DNA of 34,375 bases from an archaeon (GCA_902812505.1 CADDZQ010000009.1:1-34375); one strand, 5' to 3'. Counted from the stretch's first letter, positions 15,129 to 23,194 are shown. Program-made: numbers and translations. The notes: generated by a model from the letters alone, not told the origin.

Positions 15129-16604
15129 ATGCGGCTTGAACCAGACGCTGTTTTCGAGGTAAAACACCGATCGCTTTGCGGCCGAATAGGTAGGATAAAG
15201 ACGAAAAGAGGTTACCTTGAGACTCCAGCCCTCTTTCCTGTAATAGATGTGAAGCGGCAATTGGTGGACGTTGAAAGGATCCGTCAACTCGGATTTAAAG
15301 CCGTTATGACAAATTCCTATCTTTTACTTAAACGCGGTTTTAAAGTAGGTGACATACACCAGTTTCTCAAGTTTGACGGTATCGTAGCGACTGATTCTGG
15401 CGCATATCAGATGCTTGAGTTCGGTGAAATAAATGCCACACAGGAAGAAATCATAAGGTTTCAAGAAGAAATAGACGTGGATATAGGAGTTATACTGGAT
15501 ACACCCACAGGGAAGACAAATAGCAAAGAGTGGGCAAAGCAAACTGTAGATAAAACCCTAAACAACGCTGTCGAATCACTTGAGCTTAGAAACAGAGACG
15601 ACGTTTTATGGGTTGGCCCGATTCAAGGCGGGGAGTACCTAGATCTGGTTGAGTTCTGCGCTAAGAAGATGGCGGACCTACCTTTCCATATTCATGGATT
15701 GGGAAGCCCGACAGAATTCCTTGAGGGTTACCGGTATCAAACCATACTCGAAATGATATTAATCTCAAAGAAACACATACCCCCCTCTAGACCCGTGCAT
15801 CTGTTCGGTGCTGGCCACCCTGCTATTCTCCCATATTTCGTAGCTCTAGGAATTGATTTGTTCGACTCGGCGTCTTACGCTTTATTTGCGAAAGATGATA
15901 GGTATCTTACGTCGCAAAAAACATATAGACTGGAAACTCTGACTGAGCTACCATGCAGGTGTAGAGTCTGTGAGAAACATACGGCCAACGAGTTACGCTC
16001 TATGGTTCAAAAGCAGAGGACGAAACTACTTGCTGAGCATAATCTAAGTGTGCTTGCAGAGGAATTATCACGAATTAGACTCGCCATCTACCAAGGTACA
16101 CTTTGGGATCTTCTTCAAAACAGAATGCACTCACACCCACAAATATTTGATGCTTTTAGATGGATGGTCCGTAGGGCTAGATATCTTGCCAAGTATTCGC
16201 CGATAACAACACCTAGCGCGAGCGGTCTATTCGCTTTCGGGTATGATAGACCTGAAGTTATCCTGTTTAGAGAAAGAATAAGACAGTTTGTATCACAGCT
16301 AGAACCAAAAAGATTAGTAATACTTTCATCTAAGGACCAAGTTTTAATCTTAAAGGATGATTGGAGATTTGACGACAAGACCCTAATTATGGTCTTGGAT
16401 GGGCAATTTGGGCTTGTGCCACTTGAGATGCTGGATGTTTACCCTGTTTATCAAACTGATTCTCGAAAAACTAAGCCCGATATTAGGAAGATACTTAGTA
16501 TAATTAACACTCAAGAGAATGTATTAGTGACTACTGTTGATACTGAACTCTATTCTGCTCTCCACAGAAAGCTGAAGAATGTGGAAAGATTAAGCGTTAC
16601 ATAA
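15129..16604 (+). CDS. tgtA: Archaeosine tRNA-guanine transglycosylase, catalytic part (split form)
   Basis: ArcTGT exchanges guanine 15 in the tRNA D loop for preQ0, the first tRNA step of archaeosine synthesis. The catalytic TIM barrel (about 1-330) has Asp89 in ATDSGAYQ, nucleophile Asp246 in DLFDSASY, and zinc ligands C276, C278, C281 and H304. A C1 domain follows and ends with GLVPLEMLDVYPVYQ (428-442). At 491 residues the protein lacks the C2 and PUA domains that make typical single-chain enzymes about 580 residues or more. A separate C2-PUA gene lies at 21464-21937. ATG start. Ends overlapping the PAC2 gene by 8 nt, convergently. Confidence 0.94.
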   Translation: MRLEPDAVFEVKHRSLCGRIGRIKTKRGYLETPALFPVIDVKRQLVDVERIRQLGFKAVMTNSYLLLKRGFKVGDIHQFLKFDGIVATDSGAYQMLEFGEINATQEEIIRFQEEIDVDIGVILDTPTGKTNSKEWAKQTVDKTLNNAVESLELRNRDDVLWVGPIQGGEYLDLVEFCAKKMADLPFHIHGLGSPTEFLEGYRYQTILEMILISKKHIPPSRPVHLFGAGHPAILPYFVALGIDLFDSASYALFAKDDRYLTSQKTYRLETLTELPCRCRVCEKHTANELRSMVQKQRTKLLAEHNLSVLAEELSRIRLAIYQGTLWDLLQNRMHSHPQIFDAFRWMVRRARYLAKYSPITTPSASGLFAFGYDRPEVILFRERIRQFVSQLEPKRLVILSSKDQVLILKDDWRFDDKTLIMVLDGQFGLVPLEMLDVYPVYQTDSRKTKPDIRKILSIINTQENVLVTTVDTELYSALHRKLKNVERLSVT

Positions 16605-17316
16605 TGTACCGCAATGACTCTGAAGATAGGTTGGCGTGGGATTCTGCGCTCTTTAGTGCCTCATCTTCAATTCTCTTTGCGTTAAGGATTAGTTCATCCA
16701 CATTTACGTCTAAATCCAGCTCTTGATTTATGAATTGGATTGCGTTTGCCGACGCCCTCAAATCCACCTTGTCTCTGGATGCGTAAGGTAGAACTGCAAG
16801 GGCTGGAAAATCAGCGATATAGAAGTTAAGCATAAGCAACGCAAGCGGCCCAACAACGAATAGCCCATCTTCTAGTGTAGAGGCCCCCTTCCTAAGCCCA
16901 TTATATTGGGATGTTTTGATAACACGGAGATTATCTTCAGGGTTGGCGGATGTGGAATAGCTTGAATCAAGCCCTCCTACGAGTAAGGCTTTTTCAAATC
17001 CCGATTTAATTACCCATTCAGATATACCGCGTGAAAACCGGTGTATTCTCGTAGTAGGGGGCGATTCCGCATACATAAACACCACGTGTCTATAAATATA
17101 GAGTTCAAGTGGGGGTTTTATTTCACCGTTCTCCATTGTTATAATTGGCGGCATGGACTCCGTTACAATAAACCCTATCTTCTTTGCCTCAAGCTTTTTA
17201 ATGAGATATCTAACGGTCACATAGCCAACAAGGCCTATGCCATGGAAGCCTGTAACAAAGGTTTTCCCAGATAAGCTAACATCGCTTTTTAGCTTCACGT
17301 CAATATATTGAGGCAT
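16597..17316 (-). CDS. PAC2 family proteasome assembly chaperone-like protein
   Basis: This 239-residue protein belongs to the PAC2/PbaB-type family (COG1938 or COG2047). In studied archaea such proteins bind the C-termini of proteasome alpha rings or assist 20S assembly. The N-terminal core shows FVTGFHGIGLVGYVTVRYLI, a SMPPIITMENGEIKPP segment, and the VVFMYAESPP strand. GGLDSSY and DGLFVVGPLALLM follow in the middle. A predicted helical C-terminus (about 195-235) holds the family tail, but I see no HbYX terminus (it ends RYIM). Its partners PsmB and PAN are encoded within 10 kb. The chaperone role is inferred from family. Confidence 0.85.
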   Translation of the reverse strand: MPQYIDVKLKSDVSLSGKTFVTGFHGIGLVGYVTVRYLIKKLEAKKIGFIVTESMPPIITMENGEIKPPLELYIYRHVVFMYAESPPTTRIHRFSRGISEWVIKSGFEKALLVGGLDSSYSTSANPEDNLRVIKTSQYNGLRKGASTLEDGLFVVGPLALLMLNFYIADFPALAVLPYASRDKVDLRASANAIQFINQELDLDVNVDELILNAKRIEDEALKSAESHANLSSESLRYIM

Positions 17317-17356
17317 TATGAGGCTTAGCGTCTATGAGAATATTAGCTTATCGTAG

Positions 17357-17461
17357 CGCCGGGGACGGGATTCGAACCCGCGCGGCCACAAGGACCAGCA
17401 GATTTCCAGCCTCTACAGATAGATCTCGAGTCTGCCGCCTTAACCACTCGGCCACCCCGGC
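17357..17461 (-). tRNA. tRNA-Ser(CGA), with 21-nt canonical intron
   Basis: A class II tRNA with acceptor strands GCCGGGG/CCCCGGC and discriminator G, no CCA. D arm is GCC...GGC, the anticodon stem is GCAGA/TCTGC, and loop CTCGAGA gives anticodon CGA (17426-17428), reading UCG. The long variable arm and discriminator G suit serine. A 21-nt intron (17404-17424) follows position 37. Mature length is 84 nt. It lies between the PAC2 gene and speE on the same strand. Confidence 0.94.
17404..17424 (-). other. tRNA-Ser(CGA) intron, position 37/38
   Basis: Excision of these 21 bases restores a seven-base anticodon loop and a perfect five-pair stem. A GAG in the intron can pair with the CTC of the loop, as expected for a bulge-helix-bulge. 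The position is canonical. Confidence 0.88.
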
Positions 17462-17484
17462 AACCTAGAATAAATCACCTACCG

Positions 17485-17493
17485 GTTTTTATT
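17485..17493 (-). promoter_or_regulatory. TATA box for tRNA-Ser(CGA)
   Basis: AATAAAAACC on the minus strand is centred about 28 bases before the tRNA 5' end, squeezed against the speE stop codon. Confidence 0.6.
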
Positions 17494-17495
17494 CC

Positions 17496-18254
17496 TTACA
17501 GAAGAGAGTGACCTAAATCCTTTAGTGCGCGATAAATATCATGTTGTCTTGAATCCGTACCGATATAAAACCCCCATAGTGAACCGAATGAGTGTATGAA
17601 TTCACCATATGGTACCACTGTAGAAAACACCTGCGTTATAAGTTTTCCAACCTCTGAAAAGTGTTGCTTAGTAAACCATGCGGAGCCAGCCTGTGTGACC
17701 ATGATACCATTCTGAGTCAAGTGGTCCTTAACACATTTAAAGAAAGCTTTATTATATATTGTTTGGGAAGGCTTACTGAGGCCGGGGTCTGTGACATCAA
17801 CTACAACAATGTCGAATAGTTCGTTAGTTTTTTCCATAAAATCTTTACCGTCCATAAAAATTAACTCTAGATCCCGATTCTCGAACACATCGTGATGGAA
17901 CTCTGGTAAGTATTCTCTACTTAGTTCCACAACCTTTTTGTCCAGTTCAACCATCGTCACTTTAACCTCCTTCTGTGCGAGCACCGTGTACGCGGCTGAA
18001 CCATCCCCTCCACCAATTATTAGTATGTGTTTAGGCTCACGGATAACTCGGAGAGAAGGTAGTATCAGCGCTCTGTGGTAGAGCGCTTGATCTGCTTCTG
18101 CGCATTGCAATGAGCCGTCTAAAAATAGGGCTTTGCCGAAATCTCTCAAAGTGCAGATCAAAATCTGTTGGAAACGTGAGGCAGTTTTTATCCAAATGCG
18201 GTCGACTCTAAAAACGTGGTAGGTACCGCTACCGAGTTTGTCCCAAATAAACAT
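17496..18254 (-). CDS. speE: Polyamine aminopropyltransferase (spermidine synthase family)
   Basis: This enzyme moves an aminopropyl group from decarboxylated AdoMet to an amine acceptor, either putrescine or agmatine; the sequence does not decide which. The 252 residues show the N-terminal beta domain (FGKALFLDGSLQCAEAD), LYHRALILP, the nucleotide loop GGGDGS (81-86), VELDKKV, and the catalytic VVDVTDP (Asp153, Asp156). The more usual form of the last motif is DSTDP or DSSDP. It is slightly short at the C-terminus compared with bacterial enzymes. It begins 2 nt after the speH stop, so both enzymes needed for the dcAdoMet step are in one operon. Confidence 0.93.
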   Translation of the reverse strand: MFIWDKLGSGTYHVFRVDRIWIKTASRFQQILICTLRDFGKALFLDGSLQCAEADQALYHRALILPSLRVIREPKHILIIGGGDGSAAYTVLAQKEVKVTMVELDKKVVELSREYLPEFHHDVFENRDLELIFMDGKDFMEKTNELFDIVVVDVTDPGLSKPSQTIYNKAFFKCVKDHLTQNGIMVTQAGSAWFTKQHFSEVGKLITQVFSTVVPYGEFIHSFGSLWGFYIGTDSRQHDIYRALKDLGHSLL

Positions 18255-18256
18255 TG

Positions 18257-18676
18257 CTATTCCCTTAGATGTTGTGCCATTTCTGATTTCTCAATATGGC
18301 TTTCTCCCCACTTCATTTCTGTTACCCTAAAGCCTTCTGGTAGACCCCGCTCTACGAGCAATGCGCACTGTTGAATAGGGTTAAACCTTTTCTTAACAAA
18401 TATTAAGGCTTCATCCAAGTCTGAGCTTTTGTTGCAGGTGTAGATATCTATAGATGCGTAGCTCTTCTCAGGCCAAGTGTGAATTGATATGTGTGATTCG
18501 CCTATCACCAGTACGCCGCTAATACCGGGGTCGAGTTTAACAAAGTGCTCTGATAAAATACGGCTACCTAACCGTGTTGCTATGTCAATAAGAATTTGTT
18601 TGATGAGCTCTAGGTCGGAGAGGGTTTTATAACCGCAGCCATAGAGTTCAACCATTACATGTCTGCCAGATACCAT
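18257..18676 (-). CDS. speH: S-adenosylmethionine decarboxylase proenzyme (SpeH/prokaryotic class)
   Basis: This makes decarboxylated AdoMet for the adjacent aminopropyltransferase. The proenzyme self-cleaves at Glu60-Ser61 within GESHISIHTWPE, and Ser61 becomes the pyruvoyl cofactor. His66 and Cys81 of YTC are the other catalytic residues. I chose the ATG at 18676 (139 residues) over the GTG at 18694, because a strong Shine-Dalgarno GGAGGTG sits 5 nt before that ATG, and the GTG would overlap orc1. Length fits the short prokaryotic class. It is operonic with speE and follows orc1 closely. Confidence 0.94.
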   Translation of the reverse strand: MVSGRHVMVELYGCGYKTLSDLELIKQILIDIATRLGSRILSEHFVKLDPGISGVLVIGESHISIHTWPEKSYASIDIYTCNKSSDLDEALIFVKKRFNPIQQCALLVERGLPEGFRVTEMKWGESHIEKSEMAQHLRE

Positions 18677-18680
18677 CTCC

Positions 18681-18687
18681 GCACCTC
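18681..18687 (-). promoter_or_regulatory. Shine-Dalgarno site of speH
   Basis: GGAGGTG on the minus strand lies 4-5 nt upstream of the chosen speH ATG and just after the orc1 stop. It decides the start of speH. Confidence 0.75.
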
Positions 18688-18690
18688 CGC

Positions 18691-19875
18691 TCACATAATT
18701 TTAAGAGCATCGTCTTTTTTAAGAGCTTCCAGAATGTTTGTAGGTTTAATATTGAGCACAACACGCTTTGTTCGTCCAAACCGCCCTCTGTTTAATATTT
18801 TAGTTGATATTATACCTACCATATCGAGTTCATTGAGTATTTCACTAACTCTTCTAGACGTTAAAGGCTCAAGGCCGGTTTTTTTGCAGAGCATAATGTA
18901 GCCTGTGTATATGTCACCTGTGACAACTATTTCCTTCTTGTTCTGTAACTCAAGCGCGGAAGCAAGAACAAGTTTTGAGTGTAGTGGAAGCTTTGTAACT
19001 ATTTCAAGTGTGGTGTCAACCTCTATTTCGCTTAGTGCTTGTTTCACATGGTCAATGGTCACTCTATTAGAATTCAACCTTTCAGCCACTTCACCTGCTT
19101 TACGGAGGAGGTCGACGGCTTTTCTCGCGTCGCCATGATCTTTGGCAGCTAATGACGCAACGTAGGGCACTACATCATCCTCCAACGAGTCCTCGACAAA
19201 GGCATCATGCACCCTTGCATGTAAAATATCGCGTAGCTGTTCAGCGTTGTAGGGTGCAAACACTATTTCTTCTTCACCAAGACTGCTTTTAACACGCGGG
19301 TCAAGAACCTCAAGTACCCTCGCATCATTGGTTATGCCTATTAAAGACACTTGAGCATTTCGTAGGTCGCTGTTTATCCTGCTCAGTTTATAGAGTAAAT
19401 TAAGATTGCTTTCCCTTATCAAATTGTCGATTTCATCTATCGTGATTATTATTATGCCGCCCCTCTTGTCTATTCGACTTACCACACGTGAATACACTTC
19501 AGCGACGGAGAGTCCTGTGAAAGGCAATTTTAAATCAAGAAGCCGGCCTATCTGGGTTATAATTCTATAGCTGGTATCATCCTTGCGAGCGTTGACATAT
19601 ATAACAGTTGCAGGAGAGCCGCGACGGTTTGCTTCATCTGTTAGCATATTTGAGACATATTTCGCAACAGCAGTTTTACCTGTTCCCGTCAAACCGTACA
19701 TGAATATATTATTAGGTCTCGTACCGTTGAGCGCTGGACTCATTATCTGGGCTAAACGCGTTATCTCATTTTCACGGTGCGGAAGAGTAAGAGGCACAAA
19801 ATCAGATACTAACACGCTTCTATTCTTGAAGATCCTGCTTTTACCGAGGTTGGAAAACAAGTTTTGAGACGTCAT
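18691..19875 (-). CDS. cdc6: Orc1/Cdc6 replication initiator
   Basis: This AAA+ protein recognises replication origins and loads MCM. The 394 residues carry Walker A GLTGTGKT (61-68), Walker B IITIDEIDNL, sensor 1 LIGITND, and sensor 2 GDARKAVDLLRKAGE. A winged-helix domain occupies the last 90 or so residues (GYIMLCKKTGLEPLTSRRVSEIL, then the basic wing NRGRFGRTKR). ATG start. In many archaea an origin flanks an orc1 gene, but I saw no convincing origin recognition boxes in the gap upstream (19876-20227). It is followed closely by speH. Confidence 0.95.
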   Translation of the reverse strand: MTSQNLFSNLGKSRIFKNRSVLVSDFVPLTLPHRENEITRLAQIMSPALNGTRPNNIFMYGLTGTGKTAVAKYVSNMLTDEANRRGSPATVIYVNARKDDTSYRIITQIGRLLDLKLPFTGLSVAEVYSRVVSRIDKRGGIIIITIDEIDNLIRESNLNLLYKLSRINSDLRNAQVSLIGITNDARVLEVLDPRVKSSLGEEEIVFAPYNAEQLRDILHARVHDAFVEDSLEDDVVPYVASLAAKDHGDARKAVDLLRKAGEVAERLNSNRVTIDHVKQALSEIEVDTTLEIVTKLPLHSKLVLASALELQNKKEIVVTGDIYTGYIMLCKKTGLEPLTSRRVSEILNELDMVGIISTKILNRGRFGRTKRVVLNIKPTNILEALKKDDALKIM

Positions 19876-19945
19876 AAACGGCTTAAATCTGACTCAACCC
19901 ACTCAAATAAGCCTTACAGGGGTAATATTAACAGTCGTTATCTTA

Positions 19946-20017
19946 TGGAGCCACCGGGACTTGAACCCGGAACCTCCCCCACGCCAAGGGGGCGCTCTGC
20001 CATTGAGCTATGGCCCC
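19946..20017 (-). tRNA. tRNA-Ala(GGC)
   Basis: A class I tRNA of 72 nt without intron or CCA. Acceptor strands GGGGCCA/TGGCTCC include the G3-U70 pair that identifies alanine tRNA. Discriminator is A. The anticodon stem is CCCCC/GGGGG and loop TTGGCGT gives anticodon GGC (19983-19985). D and T arms are regular (GCTC...GAGC; CCGGG...CCCGG). Confidence 0.96.
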
Positions 20018-20040
20018 TATGAACCTTTATCCACAATCGA

Positions 20041-20048
20041 TTTTTAAG
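20041..20048 (-). promoter_or_regulatory. TATA box for tRNA-Ala(GGC)
   Basis: CTTAAAAA on the minus strand centred about 27 bases upstream of the tRNA 5' end. Confidence 0.6.
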
Positions 20049-20227
20049 CCTTTTTAGACACAACCCACCCTCACTGCTAATAGCGTAATCTTCGATGAAT
20101 CGCCAGAGGCTAACACATAACATAAGCGCAACATCTTAATATACACGATCTACGAGGCTCGTAATGTTTTACAATGAACCATGCAAGAAGGTTTTTAAGG
20201 TTATTTGATATTTATTTTTGAGAAAAA

Positions 20228-21115
20228 TTGGAAGTTTGCCCTGAGTGTCATTCTGTGATCGTTGTTAACTCAATCGGCGAAGTGGTGTGTTCTTCCTGTG
20301 GTCTTGTTATCGATGATACACGAATGACTGTTAATGAAGCATACAACAATAAATACCTTGTAACTGATAAGCGGACGTTCAATGAAAACACTAGCACGCT
20401 TGTTCCCGGCTCATTCGTGGATATGGACCACTCGAATATGGCTTTATCGATCAGCAACGTCAGAGCGTTAGGTGCTGAAAGCACGCTGTTGCGTGGGTTT
20501 GAGTTGATTAGACAGATATGTCGGAGCCTCGGTCTTAACAAGAATGTTGAGAAACGAGCAATATTCCTCCTTAAAACCAGTTTCAATGAAACACGACGGC
20601 GGGTAAACCTTACAGTTAGCTCCGCCGCGGGAGCAGCGATACTGTTTGCTGTACGCGAAAACAACATACCAATATCGTTCAAAGAGATCTACTCTTCTAT
20701 AAGAAACAAGGGTAAGCGTGCTACCACGTCGAAGATGATTAGGGCGTATAGGATAATCGAAGAGATCATGGGAGAGTCGCCCGAAAGAATGAGGCCAGAT
20801 GTCTTTATAACTAGGGTGGTTAACGTGCTGTCTAATTACGTCAACGTCGACCCCCTACAGAAACAGAGAGTTATAACCGAGATCGCGAAAGAGGCGGATA
20901 ATTGCCTGAAATCGTTACCAAGCCAAGTCACTTCGGGAAAGAATCCTTACGTTTTAGCGGCTAGTATAGTCTACAACGTGGTGTTTAAAGGGGAGAAATA
21001 TTTAGGATACATGGAAATATCCAGCACAGCGGATTATGCCAGAATAATGCGTGTAACTGAATATAGTCTTAAAGAAAATGCAAAAATGATAGATAAATAT
21101 TTAGGTGCTTCTTAA
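20228..21115 (+). CDS. tfb: Transcription initiation factor B (TFB), divergent
   Basis: TFB binds TATA-bound TBP and recruits RNA polymerase. The 295 residues include an N-terminal zinc ribbon (C4, C7, C21, C24) and two cyclin-like repeats (about 85-185 and 190-290). The segment between ribbon and first repeat (about 28-75) shows no recognisable B-reader/linker motif such as the usual GPEWR-type block. Second-repeat features are weak but regular. The start is a TTG 3 codons before the first Cys, with TTTTTAAGG about 30 bases upstream, so the mRNA is probably leaderless. The stop overlaps the convergent NAC gene by 15 nt. It may be a second, specialised TFB rather than the main one (inference). 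Confidence 0.88.
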   Translation: MEVCPECHSVIVVNSIGEVVCSSCGLVIDDTRMTVNEAYNNKYLVTDKRTFNENTSTLVPGSFVDMDHSNMALSISNVRALGAESTLLRGFELIRQICRSLGLNKNVEKRAIFLLKTSFNETRRRVNLTVSSAAGAAILFAVRENNIPISFKEIYSSIRNKGKRATTSKMIRAYRIIEEIMGESPERMRPDVFITRVVNVLSNYVNVDPLQKQRVITEIAKEADNCLKSLPSQVTSGKNPYVLAASIVYNVVFKGEKYLGYMEISSTADYARIMRVTEYSLKENAKMIDKYLGAS

Positions 21116-21460
21116 CTTCATAATGGCTTTGGCTATGTCACCTTTGGTTTCAGCCAGAGCGGACCTAGCGACCTCTAGAGGCACGTTAGCTTGAGTTGCC
21201 ACAAAGCTTACATCCTCGTCGCTGACAGCAAACGACTCCTCTTTTTTGGCAGTTGGTTGTTGCTCAGAAGATTTTTCCGTGCCACCGATCACTTGGTATA
21301 GGGTTTGACCCTGTATTGTTAGTTTGACTACTTGCGGCGATATAATGGTTATCACTTTGTCATGGGTGCGTATTATAACTTCTTCAGCGTCGATAACCTC
21401 TTGTGCACCCAACCCCATCTGGCGCATGAGCCTACGCATGTCGCTATTGTTCAATTTCAT
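21101..21460 (-). CDS. nac: Nascent polypeptide-associated complex protein (NAC)
   Basis: Archaeal NAC is a homodimer that binds nascent chains at the ribosome exit. The 119 residues have an N-terminal MRRLMRQMGL segment, the NAC beta domain (VIDAEEVIIRTHDKVITIISPQVVKLTIQGQTLYQVIGG), a charged linker rich in Gln and Glu, and a C-terminal UBA domain (EDVSFVATQANVPLEVARSALAETKGDIAKAIMKL). ATG start. It follows the split-ArcTGT PUA gene after 3 nt in the operon headed by PAN. Confidence 0.95.
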   Translation of the reverse strand: MKLNNSDMRRLMRQMGLGAQEVIDAEEVIIRTHDKVITIISPQVVKLTIQGQTLYQVIGGTEKSSEQQPTAKKEESFAVSDEDVSFVATQANVPLEVARSALAETKGDIAKAIMKLRST

Positions 21461-21463
21461 TTA

Positions 21464-21937
21464 TTACCCCCCCAAACCAATCCTTATCTTTACGCCTACC
21501 CCCCTCTTAAAAGATTTTACTTCCGCGGGCAGAAGGATGAGTTGTCCACATCCTAAGACTTCCCCAGAAGTGGACGTCACTATCGTGTCCTCGCCTACAT
21601 AGTGTCGTCCTATGAAATGAGTTATATGGTGTGAAAAAACGTCTTTACCCTCCATAACAAACGGTTTGGCCACATCATCTACCACCACCACCTTGCTTAA
21701 TTTAACCTTAGAGAGCAGATTCAAGCCATGCCTTTCGAGGAGGAAATACCCGTCTTTTCTACGAACCGCCACGAGAAAGTCGCCTGAATACACGGCTTTA
21801 GGTCTTTTTGTTTTACTGGAAAGAGAAATACGTAGAGGGTGGGCTACTATCGTGCTCCCGACAGGGGGGCCGTACATGAAATCGAGTAAGTAGGCTACTT
21901 TTCTTAGTAGAATCCTATTGTCATACGAAGAGTGCAT
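21464..21937 (-). CDS. C2-PUA domain protein, second part of split archaeosine transglycosylase
   Basis: The 157 residues resemble the C-terminal third of single-chain ArcTGT. A C2-like domain (about 1-75: GDFLVAVRRKDGYFLLERHGLNLL) is followed by a PUA domain (about 78-152) with VVVDDVAKPFVMEGKDVFSHHI, EDTIVTSTSGEVLGCGQLILLP and the typical final AFKRGVAVK-type strand, here SFKRGVGVKIR. PUA domains bind the tRNA acceptor end. The catalytic partner at 15129-16604 lacks exactly this part. The start overlaps the end of PAN by 17 nt. It could be an independent PUA protein, but the domain fit argues for TgtA2. Confidence 0.82.
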   Translation of the reverse strand: MHSSYDNRILLRKVAYLLDFMYGPPVGSTIVAHPLRISLSSKTKRPKAVYSGDFLVAVRRKDGYFLLERHGLNLLSKVKLSKVVVVDDVAKPFVMEGKDVFSHHITHFIGRHYVGEDTIVTSTSGEVLGCGQLILLPAEVKSFKRGVGVKIRIGLGG

Positions 21938-23135
21938 AGGTATTTGTCTTTCCTGCTTTGTTCGTTAAAACAGTTTTGATAGCATTCTCAAAATCCTCTT
22001 TCTCGACAATTTTCGAGCCTCTTCTTATCGCAGATAGACCGGCTTCTATAACTATATGCCTAATCTCTGCCCCCGTTGTTCCCTCCGTCTCTTCTGCAAG
22101 TTTATGTAAATCAACAGAACTGTGCAGGCTAACTCGTTTCGTGTGCACTTTAAAGATTTCAACACGATCTTCTAGTGATGGGTAGTCAATGTGTATTATT
22201 CTATCAAATCTGCCAGGCCTAAGTAGCGCTGGGTCTAGGATGTCTATTCGGTTAGTGGCGGCCAAAACCTTAACGTCATCCAACGGGTCGAACCCATCCA
22301 TCTCGCTTATTAGTTGCATAAAGGTTCTCTGTACTTCGCGTTCCCCGCTTGTACCAACATCCATTCGCTTAGCCCCAATAGCGTCAATTTCATCTATAAA
22401 GATAATTGATGGTGCTTTCTCCCTAGCGAGGTCAAAAAGCTCCCTAACTATCCTTGCCCCCTCCCCTATGAATTTCTGCACCAACTCGGAACCCACTGTG
22501 CTTATGAACGTAGCATTAGTTTCACCCGCAACAGCCTTAGCTAATAGGGTTTTCCCTGTTCCTGGGGGGCCCGAAAGAAGAACGCCTTTGGGGGGGTCTA
22601 TCCCAACTTGTTTGAAGAGATCTGGCTTGGTAAGAGGTAAGATGACGATCTCTTTCACCATCTCGATCTGCTTCTTTAAGCCGCCCACGTCTTGAAACCG
22701 GAATTTCGGTCTTTCTATAACCTCCATGGCTTTCACATACATGTCTTGCGATTTCGGTAAAACCTCTATCACCGCAGAGCCTCGTTGGTTAAGAGCCACG
22801 CGTGTACCTGGTTTTAATTGCTTAAGATCTATATTTTGTGAAACATAAACAACCAAATTGGGTCCATTCGAACTATGAACAACCGCTCTGCCATCATCCA
22901 GAACTTCAACCACCGACGCCTCAACAAGCGGCGAGCTCCGAGCTTGTTCTAATTCTCTACGCATGTATTCCAAATCACGAACATACTGCTCACGCTCTAT
23001 CAGAAGGGATGCACGTTCAGCTTCTAAGAGCCTTATTTTGTTTTCTAGTTCCTTAAAACGGAGGTATAGTTCACTTTCGCCTGGTTTAGTGCTTCTACCC
23101 TGATTTTCAACTTTATTGGCATCATATTCACTCAT
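21921..23135 (-). CDS. pan: Proteasome-activating nucleotidase (PAN)
   Basis: PAN is the hexameric AAA+ ATPase that unfolds substrates for the 20S proteasome. The N-terminal coiled coil (about 22-70) and OB domain (about 72-125) precede the AAA domain. Walker A GPPGTGKT lies at 189-196, Walker B is IIFIDEIDAIG, the pore-loop region is STVGSELVQKFIGEGARIV, and the arginine-finger block is LLRPGRFDR. Length, 404 residues, is normal. The C-terminus ends LFV, where the family usually ends in an HbYX tripeptide; Phe replaces Tyr. ATG start. Divergent from mbf1 across about 60 bases. Confidence 0.95.
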   Translation of the reverse strand: MSEYDANKVENQGRSTKPGESELYLRFKELENKIRLLEAERASLLIEREQYVRDLEYMRRELEQARSSPLVEASVVEVLDDGRAVVHSSNGPNLVVYVSQNIDLKQLKPGTRVALNQRGSAVIEVLPKSQDMYVKAMEVIERPKFRFQDVGGLKKQIEMVKEIVILPLTKPDLFKQVGIDPPKGVLLSGPPGTGKTLLAKAVAGETNATFISTVGSELVQKFIGEGARIVRELFDLAREKAPSIIFIDEIDAIGAKRMDVGTSGEREVQRTFMQLISEMDGFDPLDDVKVLAATNRIDILDPALLRPGRFDRIIHIDYPSLEDRVEIFKVHTKRVSLHSSVDLHKLAEETEGTTGAEIRHIVIEAGLSAIRRGSKIVEKEDFENAIKTVLTNKAGKTNTYALFV

Positions 23136-23170
23136 AAGCTAGCCACAACAGAGATTATAAGTCAGAGGAA

Positions 23171-23181
23171 CAATATAAAAT
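23171..23181 (+). promoter_or_regulatory. TATA box for the mbf1 operon
   Basis: CAATATAAAAT sits about 20 bases before the mbf1 ATG, so the transcript would begin at or just ahead of the start codon. Confidence 0.5.
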
Positions 23182-23194
23182 CTGGGCAGCAAGA

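Noticed and set aside
20146-20166. Short palindrome ACGAG-G-CTCGT upstream of tfb
   Set aside because: Five-base arms are expected by chance; nothing else suggests an operator.
19876-20227. Replication origin next to orc1
   Set aside because: The gap holds tRNA-Ala and its promoter; no repeated origin recognition boxes or long AT-rich unwinding element seen.
22189-22695. 168-codon plus-strand frame antisense to pan
   Set aside because: Shadow of the real PAN frame, with Ser/Leu-rich low-complexity translation and no family resemblance.
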